Assembly: GCA_004554205.1 (NCBI GenBank)
Contig: SFNH01000005.1
Span: 1-38,118 of the forward strand
DNA: 38,118 bases
Direction: 5' to 3'
DNA from: Clostridium sp.
GTDB lineage: Bacteria > Bacillota > Clostridia > Lachnospirales > Lachnospiraceae
Position 1 is the first letter of the stretch, and the number at the start of each line of letters is the position of its first letter. Made by a program: the position numbers and the translations under genes. Below the pieces are notes generated by a model. It was given only the letters and a program-made list of their open reading frames with translations, did no database searches and was not told the DNA's origin. This document shows positions 22,028-30,685 of the stretch, in pieces.

Positions 22028-23203
22028 ATGCAGCAGAAAACTTCAAGCACGCAATTTGAGAAATACGGAAGCATTTACAAGCAGCCCTTAAGCCTTCCCC
22101 AGGAGGGCCTGATCAGCCGCAAGTGGTGCGTGCACGCGGAAAATACCGTGGCGCAGCTGTACCGGTTCGACCAGACCGTCTTTTTGGAGATGGAGACAGG
22201 CATGGCGGCAATCCTCGTAGGCGATGCCCCGAACTCAGACAGCCTTGAGCTGTTTGCTGTGCACCGCATGGTAAAGCTCAAGCCGCAGATGTATTTCTCC
22301 ATGATCGCGATCACCCCTGAGATCACTTATAAGCTGATCACGAGCGAGGGCTACACTTCCTCAGTGGAGCCCTTAGACCCGCCGTACCGGTACAACCGGA
22401 TCCTTCCGCGGGTGCAGGTAAAAGAGATCCTGGGATATTACTATTCAATCCGCAATGAGGATTACCGTTTCGACGGGGAGTCTCACGATTATTATGAGCT
22501 GACCTATGTGGATCTCGGCGCGATGAGCACCACGGTGGACGGCGTCTCCTACGAGTTAAAGGAGCGGGAAATGATGATCTACGGGCCGGGCCAGTACCAC
22601 AGCCAGTCTATCGCGAGCGATAAGCTCTGCTCCTATGTGACCATCATCTTCGACATGGAAAACGGCCAGTATGACTCTCTGCTCGGCAAGGTCTTTCCTT
22701 ATGATAAGAAGATACACACTCTGATCAAGACCTTCATCATGGAGAGCACCTCCGAGCTCCCCTACATGAACAGCCTGATGCTCTGCCTTTTGCAGGAGAC
22801 GATCATCCGGCTTCTTCAGAAGGATTTTATCGGGGTTCGCGCGGAGCGCCCGGTCACCGAGGTCAGGCAGCATTACCAGGACGCCTTTCTCGAGAAGATC
22901 CTCGCCTACATTGACGAGAATATCTGCAAGCCTATGACGATCGCGGAGATCTGTCGGAAGTTCTCCCTTTCGCGCTCCTCGCTTCAGATTCTTTTTAAGG
23001 AAAACATGGATCAGTCGCCGAAGAAGTATATCAATGAATTAAAGATGGAAAAGAGCCGCCAGATGATCTATGAAGGGCGGTATACCATCAGCGAGATCGC
23101 GCTGATGATGGGCTTTAACTCCATCCACTACTTCTCCCGGGCATTTACCCAGCGATATGGCATCGCGCCCAGCGAATACTCCAAGACGCTGTTTCGTGCA
23201 TAA
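22028..23203 (+). CDS. AraC-family transcriptional regulator
   Basis: A 391-residue regulator. The C-terminal 100 residues carry two helix-turn-helix units (MTIAEICRKFSLSRSSLQILF and YTISEIALMMGFNSIHYFSRAF), the AraC/XylS DNA-binding domain. The middle (about 140-235, LGAMSTTVDGVSYELKEREMMIYGPGQYHS) looks like a cupin ligand pocket. The first 140 residues form an extra unassigned domain. The second ATG (22028) is preferred because GGAGG lies seven bases before it. It is divergent from the PTS IIB operon and convergent with the yajC gene, so it probably controls amino-sugar uptake and breakdown. Confidence 0.92.
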   Translation: MQQKTSSTQFEKYGSIYKQPLSLPQEGLISRKWCVHAENTVAQLYRFDQTVFLEMETGMAAILVGDAPNSDSLELFAVHRMVKLKPQMYFSMIAITPEITYKLITSEGYTSSVEPLDPPYRYNRILPRVQVKEILGYYYSIRNEDYRFDGESHDYYELTYVDLGAMSTTVDGVSYELKEREMMIYGPGQYHSQSIASDKLCSYVTIIFDMENGQYDSLLGKVFPYDKKIHTLIKTFIMESTSELPYMNSLMLCLLQETIIRLLQKDFIGVRAERPVTEVRQHYQDAFLEKILAYIDENICKPMTIAEICRKFSLSRSSLQILFKENMDQSPKKYINELKMEKSRQMIYEGRYTISEIALMMGFNSIHYFSRAFTQRYGIAPSEYSKTLFRA

Positions 23204-23207
23204 AACT

Positions 23208-23250
23208 ACCGCGGAAACCGGAACGCTCCGGATTTCCGCGGTTTCTGTCT
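23208..23250. terminator. bidirectional terminator between the regulator and yajC-like gene
   Basis: A long stem pairs CCGCGGAAACCGGA (23209-23222) with TCCGGATTTCCGCGG (23227-23241), with one bulge and a 4-base loop, flanked by T-rich sequence on both strands. Confidence 0.85.
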
Positions 23251-23252
23251 TT

Positions 23253-23537
23253 CTACGAGATCAGGGACTGGATCGCGTAACGGGACACCTTGATCACCGT
23301 GCCTTTGGCGACCTCGATGTTCACCGTGTCCGCCTCAATCCCGACCACACGTCCGTAGATTCCCCCGGCAAACACAACCTGGCTTCCGATGCGCAGCTCG
23401 GTATGTACCTCGCCCAGCTCCTTGCGGCGCTTGCGCACATTCTTCGCGGAGATAAACGCGAGAATCATGGCGATGATGCCGAAAATCACAGCCATGGTGA
23501 CGCAGGTCCAGAGGATCACTTCCCAGTTCACACTCAT
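23253..23537 (-). CDS. YajC-like small membrane protein in the PTS operon
   Basis: A 94-residue protein with one N-terminal membrane helix (VILWTCVTMAVIFGIIAMILAF) and a small cytoplasmic beta domain (GSQVVFAGGIYGRVVGIEADTV). That domain matches the YajC fold of the Sec accessory complex. In mannose-class PTS operons for host glycans a YajC-like gene is often found beside IIA, so this is likely a dedicated PTS-linked paralogue, not the main SecDF partner. It starts two bases after the IIA stop and is the last gene of the agaS-IIA unit. Confidence 0.85.
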   Translation of the reverse strand: MSVNWEVILWTCVTMAVIFGIIAMILAFISAKNVRKRRKELGEVHTELRIGSQVVFAGGIYGRVVGIEADTVNIEVAKGTVIKVSRYAIQSLIS

Positions 23538-23539
23538 TC

Positions 23540-23974
23540 TTAGATACCATCCTCTTCCGCATTATCCTCGTGCGTCTCAAGCTCGAACCGCACAATATAG
23601 TTTTTTCCGGCGGGGATCAGCGCCTCCGCCAGCTCGAGCGGGCTTGTGTGCGCGCCCATCATCACGAATCCCTCCACCAGCATAGAAAGGTTCGTGCCCG
23701 CGACAACCTCGATGTTCTGGTCGGGTCTCGCAAACTTGCACTCCACAGCCGTCTTAAACGGCGAGCCGCCCGCGAGGTCGGACATCACCAGCACGCCGTC
23801 GCAACCCTTTAAGGAATCGAGCGCCTTATTTAAGTTGTCCGCAAGTACCTGAGTGGAATGATCCGCCTCAAAATCTACAAACGCGAGATTCTCTGCCGTT
23901 CCGGCGATAAGCTGAAGCGCGGAGCCCATGCCTGTGGCAAAATGTCCGTGTCCGGTAACAAGTAATCCTACCAT
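23540..23974 (-). CDS. PTS mannose/fructose/sorbose-class transporter, subunit IIA
   Basis: A 144-residue cytoplasmic protein that receives phosphate from HPr. The active site His9 is in LLVTGHGHFATGMGS. SDLAGGSPFKTAV and GTNLSMLVEGF are typical IIA-Man positions. It lies between agaS and the YajC-like gene, in a transcription unit separate from IIB, IIC and IID, 2 kb away. The two units must be co-regulated for a working transporter. Confidence 0.94.
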   Translation of the reverse strand: MVGLLVTGHGHFATGMGSALQLIAGTAENLAFVDFEADHSTQVLADNLNKALDSLKGCDGVLVMSDLAGGSPFKTAVECKFARPDQNIEVVAGTNLSMLVEGFVMMGAHTSPLELAEALIPAGKNYIVRFELETHEDNAEEDGI

Positions 23975-23989
23975 GTGTCTTTCCTCCTG

Positions 23990-25168
23990 TTATTTCATTG
24001 TGTACGGATATAAGATAACGCCCTTCACCACGCGGTTTACCTCGCCGGTCGGGCAGGGATTGTCCGGGGTGATGCCCAAAGACAGGGATTTTAATACCGC
24101 TAACGTCTGCGCGAACAAAATGTAGTCAAGGCCCAGGATCACATTCTCCTCCGGGGCGCCCACCTTCATCTCAGCCACATAGTCGACCAGCTCGCCGAGA
24201 CCCTCGCACGGGGTGTTCACGACTGCCGCGATGCGGTTTTTCTTCCTCTGTCCGCTCATCTCCCTGATCAGATCCATCTCATAGCGGCGCTTGTACGGAT
24301 CATCGCTCACATATACCACAGTCAGGGTCCTGTCGTCAATGATGGATTTCGGGCCATGGCGGAAGCCGAGCGGCGAATCGTACATGGTCGCGACCTTGCC
24401 CGCCGTCAACTCGAGCATCTTGAGCGCGGACTCCTGCGCGACGCCCTTTAACGCCACGTTGCCCAGATATACGATGCGGTTAAAGTCGAACTCGTCCACG
24501 ATCTTCTGCGCAACGCCCCAGGTCTCGTCAAGAAATACCCTGCCCGCCTCACAGATCCTGTCAATCTCGGCTGTGATCTCCTCAAGCCTGTCCAGGTTGA
24601 ACGCCAGATAAGTGGCGAGGTACATATTGGAGTAGCTGGAGGTCATGGCAAAGGACTGGTCGTGCGTCTCCGGCGTCAGATTCAGCGCAAAGCAGTTTTT
24701 GCGGTCCTTCGCCATCTTTGACAGCGTACCCTCGTGGTTGCAGGTCACGAACAGATGATAGAGATTCTCACATACCACCTCTGCCGCCTCCACATTGCCA
24801 AGCGACTCCGGAGAATTCCCGGAACGGCCGAAGTTCACCAGGATCGTCGGTTTCGTGCGGGATAAGAAATCCTCCGGCGACGGAACGAGATCGGTGCTCG
24901 CGTAGGATTTTACCTTGTAATTGTACTTTTTGTTCAATGCCTGGAACAGCGAATTCCCTACAAACTCGCTTGTCCCCGCGCCGGTCAGAACGATGTCGAA
25001 GTCGTCTGCCTTCACTGCCTGGTCAAGAAATGCCTGAAGCTCGTCCTTGCACGCCGCAAGCTGCGCGCAGGTCTTCTTCCAGGTGGCCGGCTGCTGATAG
25101 ATCTCATGTACGGTAAAGGTTGATGATGTTTCCTGCATTTTCTGCTCGGAAAGATTAAAAATTGACAT
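23990..25168 (-). CDS. agaS: AgaS-type SIS-domain aldose-ketose isomerase/deaminase
   Basis: A 392-residue cytoplasmic enzyme with two SIS sugar-phosphate-binding domains. The first includes IVLTGAGTSEFVGNSLFQAL and VNFGRSGNSPES, and the second SPLGFRHGPKSII. AgaS converts galactosamine-6-phosphate to tagatose-6-phosphate with loss of ammonia. The protein is in the size range of that family and not of the larger GlmS. The ATG (25166-25168) has an AGGGGG site. The 36 codons of open frame upstream lie within the promoter region and are non-coding. It is first in its unit and divergent from nagA. Confidence 0.9.
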   Translation of the reverse strand: MSIFNLSEQKMQETSSTFTVHEIYQQPATWKKTCAQLAACKDELQAFLDQAVKADDFDIVLTGAGTSEFVGNSLFQALNKKYNYKVKSYASTDLVPSPEDFLSRTKPTILVNFGRSGNSPESLGNVEAAEVVCENLYHLFVTCNHEGTLSKMAKDRKNCFALNLTPETHDQSFAMTSSYSNMYLATYLAFNLDRLEEITAEIDRICEAGRVFLDETWGVAQKIVDEFDFNRIVYLGNVALKGVAQESALKMLELTAGKVATMYDSPLGFRHGPKSIIDDRTLTVVYVSDDPYKRRYEMDLIREMSGQRKKNRIAAVVNTPCEGLGELVDYVAEMKVGAPEENVILGLDYILFAQTLAVLKSLSLGITPDNPCPTGEVNRVVKGVILYPYTMK

Positions 25169-25198
25169 CCTGTTTCCCCCTGTGTTTTTTATAGCAAT

Positions 25199-25228
25199 AT
25201 TATAATCCATTGCGTTCGCAAAAAACAA
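25199..25228 (-). promoter_or_regulatory. promoter of agaS with a dyad in its spacer
   Basis: On the minus strand TTGTTT (25223-25228), an 18-base spacer and TATAAT (25199-25204). The spacer holds the 12-bp dyad TTGCGTTCGCAA (25210-25221), well placed for a repressor. Confidence 0.6.
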
Positions 25229-25361
25229 TACGGCAACTAAAACAGATAATGATTGGCTTAAAAAATGCAAATTCAATTTTGCGGGCTGTGTTTATAATAA
25301 TAATCAGCAAGTACAAAGTATAAATGACAGCAATTATAATGTATGAAGGAGGGGATTTGCC
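25229..25361 (+). promoter_or_regulatory. nagA upstream region
   Basis: Divergent control region. TATAAT occurs at 25293-25298 and 25335-25340, both with poor -35 matches, which fits activator dependence. TGCAAATT at 25266-25273 repeats the octamer found in the PTS promoter (21787-21794). GCAAA...TTTGC (25267-25282) is a loose dyad. AGGAGG precedes the nagA ATG by nine bases. Confidence 0.45.
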
Positions 25362-26501
25362 ATGCTGATCCAAAGCAGGAAGGTCTGGATCGCAGACCAG
25401 TTTACCGCCGCCGCCATCGAGGTGGAGGACGGGAAGATCACCCGTATTCTTCCATATGGAAGCAGACCCGCGGACAGGGATTTCGGCGATAAGCGCATCG
25501 TGCCGGGCTTCATCGACATCCACTGCCACGGCGCTTACGGCTTTGACACCAACGACGCCAATGAAGAAGGTCTGCGCAACTGGACGAAGAATATCGTGGG
25601 CGAGGGCGTGACCGCGCTGCTCGCGACCACCATCACACAGAGCGAGGAAGTTCTGACGGCAGCCGTCGCCAATGTTGCGAAGGTGATGGAGGACGGCTAT
25701 GAGGGCGCTGAGATCCTCGGAATCCATTTCGAGGGGCCGTATCTCGATATGGTCTACAAGGGCGCACAGCCGGAGCAGTACATCGTGAAGCCGACCATCG
25801 AGCAGTTTGAGCGCTATCAGGCTGCCGCAAAGGGCAATATCCGCTACATCACGATGGCGACCGAGACCGACGAGGACTTTGCGCTGACCCGCTACCTCGC
25901 AGAGCACGGCGTTGTCGTCAGCATCGGGCATTCCGCGGCCACCTACGAACAGGCGCTGATGGGCTTTGCGAACGGCGCGAGCTCCATGACCCACGTCTAT
26001 AATGGAATGACTCCGTTCAAGCACCGCGAGAACGGGCTGGTCGGGGCCGCCTACCGCTTCCGCACCATGTACGGCGAGATCATCTGCGACGGCAACCATT
26101 CCACCACGGCGGCGTTAAACAATTACTTCATGTCAAAGGGCCCGGACTACTCCATCATGGTCTCCGACGCGCTGATGGCGAAGGGCTCGCCGGCGGGCAC
26201 AAAATATATTTTCGGCGGCAATGAGATTGAGATTTATCCGGACGGCAGCGCGCACCTAACCTCCACCGGCGGTCTCGCGGGCTCCACCTTACGGCTGAAC
26301 GAGGGACTTCGGATTCTGGTCGAGGAGGCGATGGTTCCGTTTAACTACGCGCTGAACGCCTGCACCATCAACCCCGCAAGATGTCTTGGCATCGAGAACC
26401 GCAAAGGTCAGATCCGCACTGGCTGCGATGCGGACCTCGTCGTGCTTGAGCCGGATTACACGGTTCATCAGACCTTCTGTAAAGGTGCGGAGCAGTTATA
26501 G
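25362..26501 (+). CDS. nagA: N-acetylhexosamine-6-phosphate deacetylase
   Basis: A 379-residue amidohydrolase-fold enzyme that removes the acetyl group from GlcNAc-6-P or GalNAc-6-P. Metal and active-site landmarks are FIDIHCHGAYGFD near residue 50, HFEGPYLD (metal Glu), SIGHSAAT (His), THVYNGMTPF (His) and MVSDALMAKG (catalytic Asp). The placement with agaS and a tagatose-aldolase subunit favours N-acetylgalactosamine-6-phosphate, that is an AgaA role. The sequence alone does not separate NagA from AgaA. It is co-directional with the kbaZ-like gene 49 bases downstream. Confidence 0.93.
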   Translation: MLIQSRKVWIADQFTAAAIEVEDGKITRILPYGSRPADRDFGDKRIVPGFIDIHCHGAYGFDTNDANEEGLRNWTKNIVGEGVTALLATTITQSEEVLTAAVANVAKVMEDGYEGAEILGIHFEGPYLDMVYKGAQPEQYIVKPTIEQFERYQAAAKGNIRYITMATETDEDFALTRYLAEHGVVVSIGHSAATYEQALMGFANGASSMTHVYNGMTPFKHRENGLVGAAYRFRTMYGEIICDGNHSTTAALNNYFMSKGPDYSIMVSDALMAKGSPAGTKYIFGGNEIEIYPDGSAHLTSTGGLAGSTLRLNEGLRILVEEAMVPFNYALNACTINPARCLGIENRKGQIRTGCDADLVVLEPDYTVHQTFCKGAEQL

Positions 26502-26550
26502 TTATTATAATTGTTATATAACATATAAAACAAAAAAAGGAGAGGGAGCT

Positions 26551-27846
26551 ATGAAACACCCGATTCAGAAAATGATGGACAGGCGCCGCAAGGGCGTAAA
26601 GTGCGGTATCCCGTCCTATTGCAGCGCGAACGAGCTGGTTCTTGAGACCGCCCTGCGCCGCGCAAGGCTCCTGGATACCCCGGTGCTCATCGAGGCGACC
26701 GCCAACCAGGTAAACCAGTTCGGCGGCTACACCGGCATGGTTCCGAAGGACTTTTACCAGATGGTGCTTGAGATGGCGGAGCGCATCGACGTGCCGGAGC
26801 ATCAGATCATCCTCGGAGGCGACCATTTAGGGCCGCTGACCTGGCAGAACCTGCCGGAAAAAGAGGCGATGGAGAATTCCAGGGAGCTGGTTTACCAGTA
26901 TGCCCGCGCGGGATTCACCAAGATACATCTCGACACCAGCATGAAGGTTGCGGACGATCCGGAAGGTCTGTTATCGACGGAGGTGATCGCCCGCAGAGGC
27001 GCGTTTCTCTACAAAGCGGCCATGAAGGGCTATGAGGAATTAAAAGCTGAAAAGCCGGAGGCGCTCCGCCCGGTATTCGTGATCGGAAGCGAGGTTCCGA
27101 TTCCCGGCGGCGCGCAGGAGGCGGAGGACTCGCTCGCCGTGACCAGCCCCGACGCGTTCCGCGACACGGTTGCGACCTACCGCCGCGTGTGGAAGGAAGA
27201 GGGCATTGAGGACGGCATGAAGGACGTGGTTGCCGTTGTTGTTCAGCCGGGCGTGGAGTTCGGCGACGATCAGGTATTCTTATATGACCACGACGCTGCC
27301 GCGGAGCTCTGCGAGGCATTAAAGGAATTCCCGGAAATCTGCTTCGAGGGACACTCCACCGACTATCAGAGCCCGCTTTGCTTAGACGATATGGTTCAGG
27401 ACGGCATCGCCATCTTAAAGGTCGGCCCGGCGCTGACATACGGGCTGCGCGAGGCGCTGTTCGCCTTAAGCTTTATGGAGAAGGAGCTCGTGCCGGAAGA
27501 AGAGCAGGCGCACTTCATCGAGACGCTGGATAAGGTGATGCTCGAGAATCCGGGCAACTGGAAGAAGCACTACCACGGCGACGAGAAGCAGCTCGCCCTG
27601 GCAAGGAAGTACAGCTTCTCCGACCGCTGCCGCTACTACATCGGCCAGCCGGAGGTGGTGGATGCCATGAACCGCCTGTTTGAAAACCTCAGGGAATATC
27701 CGATTCCGATGAATATGCTCCACCAGTATATGCCGGTATCTTACGGGAAGGTGCGCGACGGCCTCCTGCCGCTCGACCCGCGGGAGCTCGCGATGGACGG
27801 CGTGACGAACATTCTGTGGGATTATGAGTTAGCCGTACTGGAGTAA
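26551..27846 (+). CDS. kbaZ: KbaZ/GatZ-type tagatose-bisphosphate aldolase subunit
   Basis: A 431-residue protein of the GatZ/KbaZ family, which is required for full activity and stability of the class II tagatose-1,6-bisphosphate aldolase whose catalytic partner is KbaY/GatY. Landmarks are GIPSYCSANELVLETAL near the N-terminus, LIEATANQVNQFGGYTGM, ILGGDHLGPLTWQN, IHLDTSMKVADDP and CFEGHSTDYQSP. The start is the ATG with AAAGGAGAGGGAG just before it. No catalytic partner gene or tagatose-6-P kinase is nearby, and a terminator follows directly. Confidence 0.92.
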   Translation: MKHPIQKMMDRRRKGVKCGIPSYCSANELVLETALRRARLLDTPVLIEATANQVNQFGGYTGMVPKDFYQMVLEMAERIDVPEHQIILGGDHLGPLTWQNLPEKEAMENSRELVYQYARAGFTKIHLDTSMKVADDPEGLLSTEVIARRGAFLYKAAMKGYEELKAEKPEALRPVFVIGSEVPIPGGAQEAEDSLAVTSPDAFRDTVATYRRVWKEEGIEDGMKDVVAVVVQPGVEFGDDQVFLYDHDAAAELCEALKEFPEICFEGHSTDYQSPLCLDDMVQDGIAILKVGPALTYGLREALFALSFMEKELVPEEEQAHFIETLDKVMLENPGNWKKHYHGDEKQLALARKYSFSDRCRYYIGQPEVVDAMNRLFENLREYPIPMNMLHQYMPVSYGKVRDGLLPLDPRELAMDGVTNILWDYELAVLE

Positions 27847-27860
27847 AAATAAGAAAGAAA

Positions 27861-27894
27861 AAAGAGTTCCCAAAAGCGGAACTCTTTTTTTCTT
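27861..27894. terminator. bidirectional terminator between kbaZ and the permease
   Basis: A 10-bp stem, AAAGAGTTCC (27861-27870) with GGAACTCTTT (27878-27887), a 7-base loop and T-runs on both strands. It serves the two convergent genes. Confidence 0.92.
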
Positions 27895-27905
27895 ATCTCA
27901 CCTTT

Positions 27906-29252
27906 TTATTTCTCGTCGTTCGTGGGAATCTTAATGCCCATATCCTCCGGGAGCAGCAGGCTGAGGAGAATCGCGACAACAAATACCACTGCCACTACGT
28001 TTCCGCCGAACACGGTCTGAATGGTCGCCGGGAAAATGCCCCAGATTCCGCTCTCAGAAGCCGCCGTAAAGCCAACGCCAATCGCCAGGGAAAGGGAAAC
28101 GATCGTGATGTTTTTCTGCGAAAATCCGCACTTGGAAATCATCTGAACGCCTGATGCCATGATGGAACCAAACATCATGATCGTGCATCCGCCTAAAACT
28201 GCCTGAGGCAGGGAAGCGAAGAAGTTTCCGACCGGCGGAAGAAGTCCCGCAAGGATCATCGCCGCAGCGCCCGTCATGATCGTGAAGCGGTTTACAACCT
28301 TCGTCATTGCGATAAGGCCTACGTTCTGGGAGAACGAGGTTACCGGCGGGCAGCCGAACAGTCCGGAGATTGAGGAAGCGTAACCATCGCAGGCAAGAGA
28401 GCCCTGAATCTCCTCGCCCGTGATCTCGCGGTCAAGTCCGCCCGAAACCATAGCGGAGGTATCTCCGATCGTCTCCGCTGCGGACACCAGGAAAATGATG
28501 CATGCGGAAATGATCGCGCCGAGGTGGAACTTCGGCATAAAGGGAAGGAAATGCGGGAAGGAGATAATACCGCCCGACATCAGGACGCTTAAGTCCACCT
28601 TACCCATAAAGATTGCGATGATATAGCCGACGATCATGCCAACCAGCACGGAAAGCTGCTTTAAATAGCCCTTTGCAAAGATATTCCACAGCAGGCATAC
28701 CATCAGTGTAATGAAGCCGAGCAGCAGGTTCTGGGCGGAACCGAAATCATCCGCGTAACCGCCGCCAAAGCTTCTCGCGCCCACGGTAAACAGGGAAAGA
28801 CCGATCGCCGTCACAACGGACGCCGCCACAACCGGGGTAATGATCTTTCTCCAGTACTTTGACAGAAGACCCATCGTACCCTCGAAGATACCGCCGATGA
28901 GTACGGCGCCGATCACATACTCATAGCCGTAGGTGCCGGCAATGGCGCTGAGCACAGCCACGAATGTGAAGCTGACGCCCATTACGATCGGAAGTCTGGA
29001 ACCGATCTTCCAGATTGAGTACAACTGAATCATCGTCGCGATACCTGCCACAAACATTGCGTTCTGAAGCAGGATAGCGACCTGCGCCTGATCCAGCGCG
29101 GGCTGTGCCGCCCCCGCAATTATGGTGATCGGCGCCAGGTTCGACACAAACATTGCTAAAATGTGCTGCAGACCGAATGGAATCGCCTTGGCTAACGGCA
29201 CCCGGCCGTCCAGCCTGTAAATGTTGTCAATGCTGCAATTTTTTCCATCCAT
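27906..29252 (-). CDS. NCS2-family purine permease
   Basis: A 448-residue membrane transporter of the nucleobase:cation symporter-2 family with about 12-14 hydrophobic segments. The N-terminal PFGLQHILAMFVSNLAPI and the SAAETIGDTSAMVSGG and FSQNVGLIAMTKVVNR segments are family hallmarks (the Q-N-x-G type motif). As last gene of the xdh operon, it most likely imports xanthine, hypoxanthine or urate. The exact base cannot be read from the sequence. GGGGG stands nine bases before the ATG. Confidence 0.93.
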   Translation of the reverse strand: MDGKNCSIDNIYRLDGRVPLAKAIPFGLQHILAMFVSNLAPITIIAGAAQPALDQAQVAILLQNAMFVAGIATMIQLYSIWKIGSRLPIVMGVSFTFVAVLSAIAGTYGYEYVIGAVLIGGIFEGTMGLLSKYWRKIITPVVAASVVTAIGLSLFTVGARSFGGGYADDFGSAQNLLLGFITLMVCLLWNIFAKGYLKQLSVLVGMIVGYIIAIFMGKVDLSVLMSGGIISFPHFLPFMPKFHLGAIISACIIFLVSAAETIGDTSAMVSGGLDREITGEEIQGSLACDGYASSISGLFGCPPVTSFSQNVGLIAMTKVVNRFTIMTGAAAMILAGLLPPVGNFFASLPQAVLGGCTIMMFGSIMASGVQMISKCGFSQKNITIVSLSLAIGVGFTAASESGIWGIFPATIQTVFGGNVVAVVFVVAILLSLLLPEDMGIKIPTNDEK

Positions 29253-29293
29253 CTCAAAAAACCCCCTTTTTCAACTTTCTTTTGCTTTTTTCA

Positions 29294-29785
29294 TTACTCA
29301 TCCTTGTGGCTGATATGGTAAACTTCTTCTACGATACGCTCCATCGCATCCAGGATCTTCTCATAGCCGGTGCAGCGGCACAGATGACCGGAAATCAGCT
29401 TCCGAAGCTCCTCGCGGTTGTACTTCTTTCCCGTTCCGACGATCTCAACCGCGCTCATAATGAGCCCCGGCGTGCAGAATCCGCACTGGACGGCAGCCTC
29501 CTCGATAAAGGCCCTCTGAATCGGGGACAGCTCCCCGTTCGGCCCTTTGAGCCCTTCCACCGTCATCACGCTCTTTCCGTCTGCCCACATCGCCAGATAG
29601 ATACAGCTGTCAACCGCTTCCCCATTCACCAGGACCGTGCATGCGCCGCACTCTCCTACCTCACATCCTTTCTTTACCGAAGTCAGTCCCAGTCGGATCC
29701 GAAGCGTATCTAAAAGAGATTCTCTCTCATCCACTGCTAATTCCTGCTCTTTTCCATTCACTGTCATGTGTATGATCTTAAGCAT
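29294..29785 (-). CDS. xdhC: xanthine dehydrogenase iron-sulfur subunit
   Basis: A 163-residue electron-transfer subunit with two [2Fe-2S] clusters. The plant-ferredoxin-type set is Cys41, Cys46, Cys49 and Cys61 (CEVGECGAC). The second set is Cys101, Cys104, Cys136 and Cys138 (CGFC and CRC). All ligands are present. Its start overlaps the xdhB stop by eight bases with GGAGG upstream, so the subunits are translated together. I use the E. coli letter order (A molybdopterin, B FAD, C Fe-S). Confidence 0.95.
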   Translation of the reverse strand: MLKIIHMTVNGKEQELAVDERESLLDTLRIRLGLTSVKKGCEVGECGACTVLVNGEAVDSCIYLAMWADGKSVMTVEGLKGPNGELSPIQRAFIEEAAVQCGFCTPGLIMSAVEIVGTGKKYNREELRKLISGHLCRCTGYEKILDAMERIVEEVYHISHKDE

Positions 29786-30668
29786 CTATCTCACCTCCTG
29801 CCCGCTTTACTGCCGCCGCAAGTCCTCTCTTTGCGAGCTCCTCGATCAGTTGAAGTCTGAACTCCTTGGAAGCCCTCCAGGAGCTGCGCGGATTTACCTC
29901 TGTCAGCGCCGTCTTCGCAAACTGCGCGGCAGCCGCACTGTCATTTACCGCGCTGCCCTTAAGGCCCTCCTCCGCCTTTCTGCAGCGCAGGGGCGTCGGT
30001 CCAGCAACGCCATAGCCTAAGCGGACGTCCTCAATCCGTTTCCTGTCCTCGGAAAGCTTCACTCTCACCGCGCAGCCTAAGGTCGCGATCTCCATGGCTT
30101 TGCGCTTTCCGTATTTGATATACTGGCCATGCCATCCCTCGTATGCGTCCTTATGGATAAGGAAGTACTTGCACACCTCCGTCCGCTCGCGCACCGTCCG
30201 GCCCGGCCCCGTGTAGAATTCGTCGATCGGCACCGTGCGCTCACCATCCGGCCCCTCCAAAACGATATCGGCCTCAAGCGTCCACATCGTTGAGGCGGAA
30301 TCCGCGGAGGTCGCGCCGTTGCAGATATTCCCGCCGATCGTGCCCATGTTCCGGATCTGCGGCCCGCCGACCGTATCCACGGCTTCGCCCAGCATCGGTA
30401 TGTACTTCTGAATCAGCGGATCATTGGTGATATGGGTAAACGACGTTCCCGCACCGATCCGGATATCACCGTTCTCCAAAAGCCGGACGCCCTTCAGCTC
30501 TTCGATATTGTGAATGGATACCAGGGATCTCCCGGCGTCCTTCCCCTCGCGCACACGGATCAGCACATCGGTTCCGCCGCTGATGATCTCCGCGTTGGGG
30601 TCGCTGACGAGCGCGTTGATGGCGTCTTTTACATTCTTTGCCTCGTTAAATGACTGAATATCAAACAT
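29778..30668 (-). CDS. xdhB: xanthine dehydrogenase FAD-binding subunit
   Basis: A 296-residue subunit of the CO-dehydrogenase flavoprotein medium-chain family. It passes electrons from the Fe-S centres to NAD or another acceptor. The FAD loops are AEIISGGTDVLIRVREGK near 30-45 and GTIGGNICNGATSADS near 108-123. A C-terminal domain (PRSSWRASKEFRLQLIEELAKRG) is typical. AAGGAGAG lies before the ATG, 17 bases after the xdhA stop. Confidence 0.95.
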   Translation of the reverse strand: MFDIQSFNEAKNVKDAINALVSDPNAEIISGGTDVLIRVREGKDAGRSLVSIHNIEELKGVRLLENGDIRIGAGTSFTHITNDPLIQKYIPMLGEAVDTVGGPQIRNMGTIGGNICNGATSADSASTMWTLEADIVLEGPDGERTVPIDEFYTGPGRTVRERTEVCKYFLIHKDAYEGWHGQYIKYGKRKAMEIATLGCAVRVKLSEDRKRIEDVRLGYGVAGPTPLRCRKAEEGLKGSAVNDSAAAAQFAKTALTEVNPRSSWRASKEFRLQLIEELAKRGLAAAVKRAGGEIDA

Positions 30669-30685
30669 AATCTCTCTCCTTATCG

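Noticed and set aside
25169..25276. N-terminal extension of AgaS
   Set aside because: It reads through the agaS promoter and dyad. The ATG at 25166-25168 has a ribosome site and the expected family N-terminus.
25200..26099. Long open frame antisense to nagA and similar long antisense frames (784-1335, 12259-12987, 34079-34696, 36745-37521)
   Set aside because: They lie wholly or largely opposite well-supported genes, have no ribosome sites, and their composition is that of the reverse strand of GC-rich coding DNA.
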